Part shown: piece by piece, positions 21,701-32,200 of the stretch
Layout: every line of letters begins with the position of its first letter
Numbering within the stretch: position 1 is the stretch's first letter
Origin: Trichomonas vaginalis G3
Lineage: Eukaryota; Parabasalia; Trichomonadida; Trichomonadidae
DNA: 64,000 bases
Assembly (NCBI RefSeq): GCF_026262505.1
Contig: NC_067206.1
Location: 372,001 to 436,000, forward strand
Reading direction: 5' to 3'
The notes under the pieces: generated by a model
Told to the model about the DNA's origin: nothing
The model's database searches: none
What the model saw: only the letters and a program-made list of their open reading frames with translations
Position numbers and translations under genes: made by a program

Positions 21701-22413
21701 GCTGAAAAAGCTTTAAGATTCATACTTGCTATTTCTTGTTGTAATACGATAACTAGAGATGACAAGTCTGGTCCATATAATATGTTGAATTTTTTGACAG
21801 TCATGTGTTCTATGAGATCAATCATTTCAGTTATGAGAGGTGGATTCCCTGAGCCTGATACCATTCGAAAAATTAATACCATCGTTGGAAAGTATTGAGG
21901 TGTTGGAAATTTATTTAAATAAATAAGGTTGAAAATTAATTTCACGACGTTATCATTGTATTTTCTATTTACCTCTTGAAAGTATTTTGTGCAGATTAAT
22001 TGAAATATTTGGCAATTCATATTTTCGTGTTCAGGATATTTAATATTCGAAAAAATAGTTAAAAGATTGCAAATTTGTATAGGATCTTGAGTTGCAGTAA
22101 ATGTTTGATACCAGCCTAGTGATAAATATTGGAAAATAATAGAGTACATTTCGGTATTTTGAAATGAATTAAAGTCTGGGCTTATTACTGAGAATAAAGT
22201 TTCGGCAGAAAACTCTGCTTTAAGTGGGGCGAGTTCAAAAATGTTATCGAGAGATTCTATTTGTTGTGTATCTTCAGAGAATCTAATTAACTTTTGCTTG
22301 TCAACAACTGGAATAGATCTAATTATTGCCAAGCATCTTTCTGACTCTGGATCTTTTGATGTCGGAATATTGTTTCTATAATTAATTAGATTTAAAATAG
22401 GATTCTCTTTCAT
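15769..22413 (-). CDS. BEACH-WD40 protein (LYST/neurobeachin-like)
   Basis: A 2214-residue intronless gene. Residues 1-800 and 960-1600 are helical armadillo/HEAT-like solenoid. About 800-950 looks like the concanavalin-A-like lectin fold found in BEACH proteins (FTLSFKIYIDPL, then FYPGKWNTVQIGV). A PH-BEACH domain follows at about 1640-1740. The BEACH domain lies at about 1757-1900, with the signature WSRGVLSNFEYLMKLNILSG and the closing ALESAKIRALIPKFIDNIWG. It is shorter and more divergent than the usual 280 residues. The last 290 residues are WD40-like repeats. BEACH proteins are large scaffolds in vesicle traffic and lysosome or phagosome size control, which suits a phagocytic protist. 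GTCACTTTTT lies 9 bp upstream of the start. Confidence 0.93.
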   Translation of the reverse strand: MKENPILNLINYRNNIPTSKDPESERCLAIIRSIPVVDKQKLIRFSEDTQQIESLDNIFELAPLKAEFSAETLFSVISPDFNSFQNTEMYSIIFQYLSLGWYQTFTATQDPIQICNLLTIFSNIKYPEHENMNCQIFQLICTKYFQEVNRKYNDNVVKLIFNLIYLNKFPTPQYFPTMVLIFRMVSGSGNPPLITEMIDLIEHMTVKKFNILYGPDLSSLVIVLQQEIASMNLKAFSAVCRISNFSECKILNDSFVLLPSVFFAYTVTNTPQNAPYQIEKQNIEKIEYSDELKKSLFDELKQPPYDDLDYVVTICSQVYQKSIEISEALFHATPEMRDVFFQSMLNLLATVHQFEFLIELFNSFFVILKATATPAILTGVIPRVITSKIFNPEETIFSEIPVRKEILALRRLFFEDIRMISPELILTAFDSKYPILFAENLIRCQICGFLPSLFVEDALLMKINSVFVNLRGLSKNIESIRSQIAIFSFLLWPLYSEYTFIRCLELSSFNSAFSNNMYEVELTKYTVRALRDSLSQINTEINVSGVANSFSEACQMCSNDPNNERSSLLAYYITECLSQSIHEKIAMQFEPCLYSLFVYLSKSKNKSVLSNFLRFFSLIVRVNKKILENSEFIMKIISVVHGIDEDGCSNESFSILYSILTEGTCATNIFLIRVPQFLPYLVAAVGINSKKVAELFTKFSLISQDSEYNKSMLHEGGIDIICMLYINEVIDKSDRKVTITFGKINFILEIDAETWSEIAKPLMFSIFRSKSNNQIANLISLHISKGGCLSNDLLSELHLMRNQISKKFTIGLTPPPFEAKIPMSLLNDGFTLSFKIYIDPLTSNLSTEEVNLFNFSIPNSTFSFYLSQKTIYAMLHNENQAKVRVVLVNRSFYPGKWNTVQIGVNMKSKPIRFHPISNQEHLNESDFVGYSFIENPILAVCDGGSSYSCGYLSDIVLYQGYSDDLIQATRLNKIIDLNEVLKAKEIKVDDQIVNTKINYCQKVPYTLLESLARANNTATICKFFEYQDHSVDNTLTVIEVLSTIFKASSLSQRLFRSVPNILASLFKNTSLLTVELYKAMWNLFCTSLTDGSLRSEWLFSLILNTWLWNQSKSDNFIFILNHWIKIVIPFSTNEIKKKKNLFKTYMAQYKLFFCFDARGNHEHRLGQTIFDTFSKENLKTCQDLFVLLIKRLAYVNITKNDLNLLFYYISSSRDNKGTVLQLLKLVLDICPAIVKLPDYDASCLAYFLKSKDIDIVELAVLVIYNLSGDKLSQFLLSSALQIQIDTSELLNRLFNDLQKYENLYLLLIIFMLKGNVDMKPLAEILQNWINERKQIKTQKQWFIWILIAAIQKEDVIDVFSNFIAYVLSRSPSRNKELNDIVNFARFLGVLTPYSSQKFLESFFISLGYYKEYFDDTFTTYIADICFTSSIFHFTNFTHNFYLLQKFSESPFKDFNIYQSQDSPYQNELSNVTHLEHLMCYDISQMSINFFIDLKSDTGIWSQKLIAQISYDLYKNEKLKNYLLLFIDDSKLSQEPKIEFTHNSLEFFEKFHKEYENRFKSTFTEFSNEFRDILKKTKQLITDTQAFPSLADNVFGLIQHEMEKPQKMKSQNLEENERVRDKKTCMNYCAMKLKYPLMIKKKQPVAPETDLVYIQTCSLISKKNSREISLRIMRDCVYLVGSSFVKAFTIQMIRVLLTRKRSKSETAVEFYISDGRSYLIDLNPTDSSSFVKNFMKYMGSGQFVQSMPSAELFMSFPLTMDWSRGVLSNFEYLMKLNILSGRSFNDKNLYPVFPSVLNSLSNFSARDITKCTYNEPSLERVLRTQPKNPVSLEESVCKNGCIPPEFFYLQSVVCQSDNVNSFDFIYKHRKALESAKIRALIPKFIDNIWGVKGNSSFGHRQIFRKPHQPSQLLKVEKAKNISYNIKVEKDILYCATLKTKNPMHYSFMLFLEDGDIFVYSFGFQSEFHEKKSSKLMSLNKDLNCSYSHNNKGIARYSPENKKISIFKETNLEVEHNLFIDVSIIDYCDKSFIYTQDCCTVQYAADRTRKLQPITLYNSTQRIKLLKAHEHAKIFAVALDDGTVEVHSLVDGRFVGKSSLSCQPRHLIITNNSAFVICTGDSEILVLSIDGDEIKRAKIDTPLQSVFTFSDLVDTDYICAEDASGKLVFFEAMFPENMKTAIFSVKDLVFATYNQLKSAFVTVDAKGHLSITPAIL

Positions 22414-22975
22414 TTTCTGAGAAAAAGTGACGTCTGATCTGGAATCAGTGTAAGTATTAGAATTCTCTATACTACTGGTTGCTGTGCATAAGAATCACGG
22501 AAACAGGTGCAAACATGCATAAATCTTTAATTTCAAGATTAGAAAAAAGTTAATTTATGCTTTATAGGGTTTTGATTAATACGAAACTTTTTATTTGTAC
22601 TTTTAAAGCACAAAAATACTATGAAATTTATAACTCTTGATCAATATAAATCTTCCGATAATCATAATGGTGTCCGATCTATATTCAGTTCTGGATGATC
22701 AACTCAATGTAATGTTAATTATTAAATTTGAATAGCCTATTCGTATATTATAAAACATTTTGTATTTTTCTTTCAAGATTAAGCTGAAACGGTATGTAAA
22801 AGAAATAGTATTGGTGTTATGTATATCATTCTCAAACCTTAAATCGGAAGTTCAATTTATCTTCAAAATTTATTATGAAAATTGGACAAAATGATTAGGT
22901 AAAAGTTTGATTGTATGATTTTATAAAGACAGTTTAAATATAACAAAGAGAATATTAACTATTTGATCTAAATTT
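22414..22975. other. Spacer with GTCACTTTTT promoter word
   Basis: No gene is seen. AAAAAGTGAC at 22422-22431 (GTCACTTTTT on the coding strand) sits just upstream of the BEACH gene. Confidence 0.4.
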
Positions 22976-23344
22976 CTATTGCATATTTGGAGTAACTGAA
23001 GGAAATTCAGTAGATTGCATTGTAGTCTGAGCTTTTTGTGTAACAGATGGAAAGTCGGCTGATTCAAATGCGACGGAAGTAGGAAGTGGAGGAGCATTTT
23101 GATCGATAATGAGAGGTCCATTTGAAGGATATTGATTTGGTTGCAAGAGAGGTGTATGATTTGGATTTGTATATATAACGCTATTGCTTACGACAACAGG
23201 TGAAACTGTAACTAAAGGTTCACTCGCGATTACTTCTTCTACAGCGGGTTTGCTCTTGAAGCAACCTGTGCAATTTGCGACCCAAAGAACAATGACAATT
23301 GCCAAAAATGTAGCAACTAAAATTGCAAGTGTCGCTCCATTCAT
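22976..23344 (-). CDS. Small single-span membrane protein, Pro-rich tail
   Basis: I choose the ATG at 23344 (MNGATLAILV), giving 122 residues. The longer upstream frame lacks coding character. One membrane span (residues about 4-22, ATLAILVATFLAIVIVLWVA) is followed by a Cys pair (NCTGCF) and a cytosolic tail rich in Pro, Ser, Thr and Val. The tail has a repeated FPSVT motif (DFPSVTQ, EFPSVTP). No family is recognised. The tail could be an adaptor-binding tail; this is inference. GTCACTTTTT lies about 35 bp upstream. Confidence 0.55.
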   Translation of the reverse strand: MNGATLAILVATFLAIVIVLWVANCTGCFKSKPAVEEVIASEPLVTVSPVVVSNSVIYTNPNHTPLLQPNQYPSNGPLIIDQNAPPLPTSVAFESADFPSVTQKAQTTMQSTEFPSVTPNMQ

Positions 23345-24773
23345 AATTCTCAAAAAATTGAAAAAGTGCTTAATTCTAAAAAGTGACTCTATCTGAACGG
23401 AGTAATTATGATAAACCCGGAATTCAAATAGCATATTCAATATAAGCTTCTAAGGCCAATGATTGCGAAAAGACTTTTTGCATTAGGGCTGCCTATCGAA
23501 ATGATTTTGTGACTTTCTATAACAGAGGGATTATCAATTATAGATTAGCTGTAGTATGTATCGTGATAAATTAAAATGCCATGGTTCATTATTCTAATAT
23601 TAAATTTGAAATCAAGAAATTCGATCAAGAAATACTTTTTTACTGTTCTACATGCTTATGTTCCTAATGGGTGTATTGATTTTTAAAGATAATCCGCGTG
23701 GCATAACATTATTGTTCAACAATATCTGATAGTAAATAAATTATAATAGTTCTCATCAGTCTAAGCATATTTTGTCTCAATTTGCATTAAATAGTTATTA
23801 AAGGCATTTGGTCAATTACATTATGTAGATATCTTGTCTATAATGTTGTATTTAGTCGGATTTATAAGCTCATGGCCTATTTGCATATGTACTGTTATTA
23901 TGTATTTTTAATTACAATGTTCATTTCCTTTTGTTGGAATCAAAATATCTTCAAGTCAATTGTATATAAAACAATAATAATGAATTAATATAATATAGAT
24001 GAATAGCAATTTCTAATGTATTGGTAGTTATCGAGAGTCAAAAGAATTAGTTTATTTCAAATATTTACTATTTTATTGCTTGAATCACAAAGTTCATATT
24101 AAATTTCTGAATACATTACTTTTCCATAAGGAGTTCCAGAATGAACGAAGTCAAAGTTTCAAATACACTCGATTCGTATGTAACCTAAACGGAATTTTAG
24201 GTTATTCACACAAAATTATCTGCTTATTATAGCTGGCTAACTCTATCATATTTATTTAAAAGAGTTATCCAACTAAACAACTATGAGGTACGACACTTTT
24301 CATGTAATATTGCCTGACATTGAAAAAAATATTTTGATAATTTTATATTTTTGCCAAAATAGTTAAATATGGATTTACTATGCTTCCTAAAATTGGAATT
24401 CTTAATCCCGATAACGCTCGATTTTACATTATTCAATGAAAAAAATTTATCGACTACAGAATTTGTATATGTTCGAAAAAAAATCATAGTTTTGTTCAAT
24501 ACGAAACAGTGTAAAACTTTTCCAGGTAATCGTATTTACACAAAATTTTTGCTGTGCTTTTTTACAAAATGACAATTTTGAGAACCCATCTAATCCATAG
24601 GATTTAAATTATTAAAATATTGATTATTGCATGTATCTGAGTAACATTGATCCTGTTGATTTTTGCATTCAATTTATTTATAATCCAAAAAAACTAATAA
24701 AAATTGATATTTATAGTTTATACATTATTTCAAGATAACTGTTTTTTCTGACAGCTTTCAGAAATATTCAAAA
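23345..24773. other. Long spacer, nothing recognised
   Basis: About 1.4 kb of AT-rich DNA between divergent genes. I see no terminal repeats, tRNA or convincing frame; two short opposing frames near 24.3-24.5 kb look accidental. A small inverted repeat (TAGCTGGCTAACTCT facing AGAGTTATCCAACTA) lies near 24,231-24,276. Confidence 0.45.
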
Positions 24774-25742
24774 ATGAATGTTGAAGAACTAGAATACTTA
24801 AGGTCTCAGGGCATACAAGTTTTAGAGAAGATTGCAAGTGGTGGTAATGGTGAAATCTTCATTGTTTTCAGTCATCAATACTTTTCCCAGTTTATTCTGA
24901 AAAAAATCAGAGAGAACATTTTTAATGAAGCAGAAATTGAATGCATGATGAGGTGTTCAGATCCTTCTATTGTTGCACTATACAAGTATTACAAATTTGG
25001 TGGATATATTTATCTGCTAATGGAATTGTGCAAATGTGATCTCGAAAAATACATCAAAACTACTCAAAATATCTCAGAAAAAGACACCGCAAACTTAATT
25101 AAGAGCCTTATCTTAGCCGTTAAAGCATGTCATGATCATAACATTGCTCATTGTGATATCAAACCTTCCAATTTCTTAATAGATAACTACCAAAGAGTCA
25201 AAATTGCAGACTTTGGCCTATCCTCGATCTTTGGTCAAAACAAGACATCAAACATTTGTGTAGGCACTATCTATTTTATGGCACCCGAAGTAATCAGACG
25301 CCAAGCTCATGATTCTTTAGCAGCAGATATATGGGCACTTGGAGTTACAATATATTTCATTGCTACAGGAAAATATCCATTCTACTCGGCTGTTCCCGAT
25401 GAATTAATTGCTCAAATCTTCCAAGGGCAATATTCAACGGCCTGTATCGCTGACTCAAAGTTAGTTCAATTAATTGCGGCTTGTCTTTCTCCAGATCCTC
25501 AAAGCCGTCCTACAGTCAATCAACTTTTGCAGATGGACTATATCGCATGTCTTGATATTGATAGCAACAAGAAACTTTTACCAAAAACAGGATCAGTTTT
25601 ATCAGGATCTCGTTTAATTTTGAAGCCTAACGTTCCATCTGTAATTCGTGCCCGAGTCAGAACACCAAAGATGGGCAAAGTTCGAGCAAGCTGCAGTTCT
25701 GTCCCATCACAGCTCCATCCTATTCAAAATTTAGCAATTTGA
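24774..25742 (+). CDS. Serine/threonine protein kinase
   Basis: A 322-residue protein that is almost entirely kinase domain. The glycine loop is at 23-27 (GGNGE) and the ATP lysine at 43 or 44 (ILKKI). The catalytic loop HCDIKPSN has D128, K130 and N133. DFG is at 146-148, then GTIYFMAPE at 164-172, and the D-x-W-x-x-G helix (DIWALGVT) follows. The Arg of HRD is replaced by Cys127, so it is not an RD kinase and is unlikely to need activation-loop phosphorylation. All residues needed for catalysis remain. The lysine after the catalytic Asp indicates Ser/Thr specificity. The overall pattern is CAMK/NEK-like. The last 50 residues are a basic tail. Substrate unknown. Confidence 0.92.
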   Translation: MNVEELEYLRSQGIQVLEKIASGGNGEIFIVFSHQYFSQFILKKIRENIFNEAEIECMMRCSDPSIVALYKYYKFGGYIYLLMELCKCDLEKYIKTTQNISEKDTANLIKSLILAVKACHDHNIAHCDIKPSNFLIDNYQRVKIADFGLSSIFGQNKTSNICVGTIYFMAPEVIRRQAHDSLAADIWALGVTIYFIATGKYPFYSAVPDELIAQIFQGQYSTACIADSKLVQLIAACLSPDPQSRPTVNQLLQMDYIACLDIDSNKKLLPKTGSVLSGSRLILKPNVPSVIRARVRTPKMGKVRASCSSVPSQLHPIQNLAI

Positions 25743-26250
25743 AATTGTAATTTATATTCATGTATTATGTTATATATTTGTAATAAACATGTTGCGTTAA
25801 TTCTAGATTTAAAATCCGTTTTGGATTGTTCGACAATTTAATTTCTCAATGAATATGATGTCCTTTTTAAATGATGGGATTTGTTATTTCATAACATGAA
25901 CAGCATATCATGCATAATCATGGACAACTCGCATTAATTTATGTGAGTCGTAATGATATTCCTGCTGATATCATTTGCTTTTCGCACAAAAAGCTAGCAT
26001 AATTTAAGTTTTTGGAGGAAACAAATTGTTCCATATTATTTATAGTCTTACTCTTATTTTTTAACCTAAAATTTATACATGGGAGTCGTATTTGTATCCC
26101 CCTTTTTTCGACCCAAAGGTATTACGCTTCCCTGGAAATAAAACTGTTATCATTAGGAAGTCACACAAATTAAATAAGATATAAAAATGATTAATTGAAC
26201 TATTACAATTTAATATATACAAACAAAGAAAAAAAAATATAAAATATAAA
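25743..26250. other. Spacer between convergent genes, nothing recognised
   Basis: 3' spacer between a plus-strand and a minus-strand gene. AATAAA-like words follow the kinase stop. Nothing else seen. Confidence 0.45.
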
Positions 26251-29200
26251 TTACCAAAGAGGACACCAGCCGCTATAAAGATGTGCCAAGTTATATTTAT
26301 TGCGGGCAGCTTCTATTAATGCCGATACTTGTTGAGGAACACTTAATGCAATTTCTGGATCAAAATCTTTTCCGTTCAATTTATCCCATAGCCTTGAAAT
26401 GATTTGTTCTCTTGTGTATTCATCGTTATCATAATCTTCTCCTGGCTCATTCAAGAACATTTCGATAACAGATTTCAAAGGTGTCGAATTCTCTCTTGCT
26501 ACATTCACAACACGTTCGCAGACAGCTCTAAAGTCACTATCCACACCCCCAATACCGAAGGCCCTAATAATCATTCTTGTCAGTCTGAACGGAATCAATT
26601 CAGGAAAAACAACTCTTCTCATGTCAACTTCGAAACAGTCTCCGAAATCGATGTGAATAACTTCACCACTTGATCGATCTATCATTATATTCAAGGCATG
26701 TCTATCTCCAAGACCCAAAATATAACCTACAATCGATGAAATTCCCATTGATTTCTGGAAGTGAAGTGATCTTTCAAGCCAAGCATCCGCTGACGGACTT
26801 TTTAGCCAAAAAACTTTTCTCAAATCATCAGCAGATGTTTCTACATCTGTTTCATTGATTATTTCCAATCTTTGTATTGGCCTTAAGTTATTGAAATCAT
26901 TGATAGATTTCTGGCACATCATATGACCTTCAATAACTTGATCAATTCCATGGAAAACTCTGTATTCTGTAATCAAATTATGCAAAGCATCGCTTCCATC
27001 AATCCATTGTATCAAACCAATGTCAGTACTCAATGGCAGTATATTGTATAATCTCAAAGATATCGAATCGCTTGCCAAACTAAAATCTTTCTTAACTAAA
27101 GTATTAATCAAAGAAAAGAACTGCATCATTCTCAAATCTAACTGCAAATCTTCATTCGCTTTCAACAGGAAAATGTATTGTTTTCCATCAGTTCCAATCA
27201 TTTCTAATCTTCTCGGATGCTGTTTAGAAGGCAATACTTCCAAAGCGTCTTTGATTTTCTCAATGTAGACACTTGGAGGTCCGCCAGGAACTAATATATG
27301 TGAGACATTTATCTCTGTGTTTTTCTCAGTGACATCGCACAATCTGATATTATCTATTGAACAAATAAATTTCTCTGAATTAGCTTTGACTAATTCTACA
27401 AAATAAGATGGATCTCCTCCTGCACTTAATATGTTAGTTATCTGTTCAATGTTCTCGAAATTCAATCTCAAGAACAATCTGTCCATTGGACAAACATGAT
27501 TCGAAACATTATCCATCAAAGTTTCTAAATAATCTGGCGCAAACATTGTCCATTTTTCAAACAATGTTGATGCAGCATTTATAAGAGAAAGTCGAAGTTT
27601 CTTGGCTTCTCTAGTTATATCTGGAAAGAACCTCAAAGCTAATTGTATCAAGTTCTTGCAGTTCTTGTGCAAATTGTCATTTGCGCTCTCTGTTCCGACA
27701 TAAAGAGGAAAAACTAAACTTTGGATGGAAGATTTCATCAAACTTTTGATGATTTCGCCTGAAATGTCTGCAGCACGTTGGTTCTCATGTCCTAGTTGTG
27801 AAATAAGCTGTGGAATGGCATCGACAAATTTAATTGGAGGAATTTTTGAAAAAATCTGACTAGTTACATTCAAAACTTGATCGTCAATGACAGATTCGAA
27901 GAAAACAGAAATTAATTGAGCCAAATCAACGAAATTGACAGAGATTTGAGCAGTTATACAAGGCACGAAACCTCTTATAGCATTGATTGCGTAGTTCATG
28001 TTGCTTTTATCCTGTTTGAACAGCATAAAATTGGCAATTGCCCATTTTTCATTCAGTAAAGAAATTGAAGGATCTGCAGGACCTCTTTGATTTGATATTT
28101 CCTTGATCAGATTCTCAAGGATTTGAGCGACATCGTTAAGTGTTTGCACGTTCTGTCCATTAGTAATAAACATCCAATCCGTGTATTCAATCATCAAACT
28201 CGGGAATTTTGTCAATTTCGGATTTTCTTCCATCAAACTCCTCGACATTCTCAATGCTTCGTGTCTTTGTCCCAACGCCCACAGATATCTTAAGTATTGG
28301 AGAACAATACTCGGTGATGCTGTGTGTGTGTTGAAATTCGGGTATTGGAATTTCATCATGAAATTGAACATGTTAAACTGTTTTTCATGTAAAAATATTG
28401 TTAATCCTCTCATGAATCCTTTCGTGTCATCTTGTGCATAAACTAATCTCGGCTTCAAAATATCCCACAAAACTTCACTTGTTGGCTCGCAGTTGATGAA
28501 CCTGTTTCTCCAGACTTTTGAAGGAGGATTTCCCTGGAAGTTGATGACTTCTGTCAGTTCGTAAAGGATCTGTGACTGTACAATAATTGGATATACTTGG
28601 GAATACAAAGATTTGAATTTTTGGCTGTGTTGTTGTGCAATTAATTTGAAAGCGGAATTAATTGTTTTCTCAGCTCTTTTCATGTTGTTATTCAAGATCA
28701 ATGCGTAAGCAAGTAATATATGGCTTTCCAATGTATCCAATTCCATCGCCAATGAATAAGTCAGCATCTGTTGATATTCTTTTACAAAGAAACTCGCACA
28801 TGCATAATTAAATGCGATTTTCTTTTGTTCTTGTTTTGTGAACTGGTCGAACTTGTCTTTCTGGTCCAAGATCAAGTCATATCTATGTAGATTGCATGCA
28901 GCAGTTAGATAGCTACTGAAATCTTCGATTTCTGGATTTGGACAATCGATAATTTCACCAAAAACTCTCAAAGCTAAATCCCATTGTCCCAATCTCATCA
29001 ACATGTGTTTTGTTTGACTTTTCGGAACAACTTCTATTAAAGATTTAACAGCAGACAATCTGTTCGCTTGGTGCGCAATTTCAATGATAGGAATGGCTGC
29101 TTCAGGCGATGGATTTTGCATGTATTTGTCCTGTGCATCGTAAAAAGCAAGAGAATACAATTTTGCCTTTGTACACAAAGTCAAGAAATCTTGTGTTTCA

Positions 29201-32200
29201 AATTGCAAAGGATTCTCGCTTTTCTCCATCAGTTCGCAGATAGTAATGAACTTTTCCAATATCTCATTCGGTATCTGCTGATGATGCAAGATTTCGCTGA
29301 ATTCCTTCGACAACAATGACTTGAATTCAATAGACAATTGTTTCCAAGTACTCAACAAAGCAGGAAAGAAAAGATAGTCAGCTAAAGGTTGATGTACATT
29401 TGCGAGTTCAACACAAGTAGAAACAACAGGACAAGGCGCGTAAGATATCAATGTTAACAATGCCTTTCTGTACCAGTTGTTCCATCTTGTTGTTGATTCA
29501 GCTTCCCTCAATTTGAAGAAATAAATGATTTGCAATGGATCGAAATCATTTACTTTGGGAAGTTTTGCGTGGATTTGGTTCAAACTCGACTTTTGAATGA
29601 AAGGAAAGTCAGTGATCTGTAAGTTCTCTGTTTCTTCTGTCTTTTGGATTATCAGCAAACAGTTGTTTTTCGTTTCTTGATCATCAATAAACAAATCAGA
29701 AATTCTGTAAATATACAAACTGCTTGAAGAACCAATTCTAACTAACAAAGTGTATAAGACTTGTCTTGCCAAGTTATACACGTCTTTGTTGCTATTCGAT
29801 TGGCATATCCCGAAAAGAGCAGAGAAAATGGCAGCAATGAAATTCAATGGATTTCCATTTTGTGAAATATACAACAAACTTTCTAAAGCTCCTATTTTCG
29901 TCTCGTTCTGAACTAAATCATCAGAAATAATTGAGCAGATCTGTGGCAATGCAAGTTGACAAATCTGTTGCGAAATAGGACTTAATAATGCAACAAGTCG
30001 TAAACATAAAAAAGTGACAATAGGTTTTGTAATGTAAGCAGAAGCCAAAGTTTCTAGCAATTTTGGAACGATTGGGCCCCAGAAATCGGAAAAATCTGTG
30101 TGTATGACAATAACCAAAGCTGTTACAACGGATATTATGCTTTCGAGGAAAGGGTTCATCCAGATATTGTTAATTTCATTCATAATTTCAGGAATGTAAG
30201 GGGTAACTCTTTGTTTTGTTATATATATTAGTGTTTCCAGTTGACTTAGAGCTACAATCTTCTGACTATCTATCTTTTCTCTCAAATATTGTAACACAAT
30301 ATTAATAATTTTTTCCAAAGAAGCAGGATTCGGAGCATCCATGTATGCCAAAACGTTTATTGCTACAGTTAATGTCTTTTCTCTAAGGCTAGAGAGAGAT
30401 CTGTCGTCGACCATCGCGTGTAATCTGTTAATAATGTATTGTCCGAAATACGAGTTGATCGACTGTTGATCCTGGAGCTTGAATATGTCGTGGAAGTCAG
30501 TATCAACTACTCTCTGAGAAAATTTTTTTGATCCGAATACTCTCTGCGGAGTTACAGCTCCACATTGACCAATTAAGTTGATTGCGCTTACTCTTAGTAA
30601 TGTAGAGTTCGATGTTGCTATGATATTCATCAAGTTTTCCAGCAGGAGAGGCGCAATTGAGTAAATTTCTGGTGGAGTTTCGCTTTGTTCCACGAAACTA
30701 GAGAATGTTTTGATGATGATTTTCTTTATGTGTTTGTCTGAGTATTCTCCAAGTATAGAAGTGAACAAAGGGAAAATGTTTTTGATGTGAGGAAGGATGA
30801 GTTCCTTGTTGTTTCTCAGAATGACTTGTATTACTTCTATCAAGTGATATGTCATCTGATTCTCATGTTCTGTCTGGACACTTATAACTTCTTTTCCTCT
30901 TGTTGAAAATATGTGGATACAAAGAGGTAAAACTAGTGTTGAATACATCGGAATCATTTGGTTGGCTGCTTCAAGTAAGGCTGGAAATGACTGCAAGTAC
31001 TTTGTCCGTTCAAAGACTAAGTTCGTGCACACAATGTTCATGAAATGAAATCGAATCGCGTGTCGCAAAATTACGTCAACTTGGATCGGACTAAATGGTC
31101 GGAGTTTTTTTAGTAAATTGTAGTCGGAAATGCGGACAAGTGGAGAGTCATCTTTCGCAAGGATCTCAAGGAAGTTCAAAACAGGTTTTTGCGCTAATAT
31201 TTCGTAGTAAAATTCATCAAAAATTTCAATAAAACTGACTTTGATTTCGGGTGAAGGTTCTGACAGGGTGGAACTGAGTATTTTAAGGATCTGATCGAGA
31301 GATCTGTGGCTGGAGCTTAGATATAATATAGCCCTGGAAGCAGTAACCCTTAAATCTCCGTCTTTGGAAAATAAATAACTTGTTGAGGCTTCGTAAAGGA
31401 CTTCTTTGTATCCAAATGGAATATCTGGAATAAGCGGAATTAGTTTGAGCGCACTTAATGAGTCTTGGCCGCTCGATGTGACTTCATTTGCAATTTTAAA
31501 TAAAATTCCTTCCGAAAACTGTTTAATTAGTGGTGGGATCTCTTTAATTAACTTTGGAAATAAATCTATAAACTTCCTTTCGAACATTACTGGGTTTATT
31601 ATGCTAAATAACATCGAAGTATTTATATTGAAGAAATCTGGATCGATTTGAATGATTTTAGCTATAATATCAACAATCATTGGATAATATAAGTTTGTTG
31701 CTTGATATGTTATTGTTAAAAATAAAGAAATTAAATTATTATTAATTATTTTCTTTGGCTGAGGCAAAAACTTGATTAAACTGAAGATAATGTCGAGTAG
31801 TGGTGGAATAGCATCTGGACTTTTCGATAAATCATTTAGTTCTGTTAAATATGACTCCCAAATCGAATTTAGAAAAAAATCTGCGTCAATCAATGAAATA
31901 AGTGAAATTACTTTGTATGAAAGCGCTTTAATAATCATCTCTCTGTTCTTCGTGAATGGATATATCGCTGTATAGAACTTAGAAGCTTGTACATCCGATG
32001 GAAATAATCTCATCGAAATAACTGCATTCATTATGCCTAAAGCTCCGTGTGTAGAATATTTTCGTTGATCTCTAAGTAAATTCATTGCATAATTAAATGT
32101 GTTACGTATAGTTAGCTTGTGTTGTCGATTTCCGTGAGCTCTTGTGAGGATTGATATATATTTGGTAAATACATCGAGTGCTAGTGTTCGTATTGAATCG

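Noticed and set aside
24281-24572. Opposing short frames in the 23.3-24.8 kb spacer
   Set aside because: No domains, overlap each other, and have AT-driven composition.
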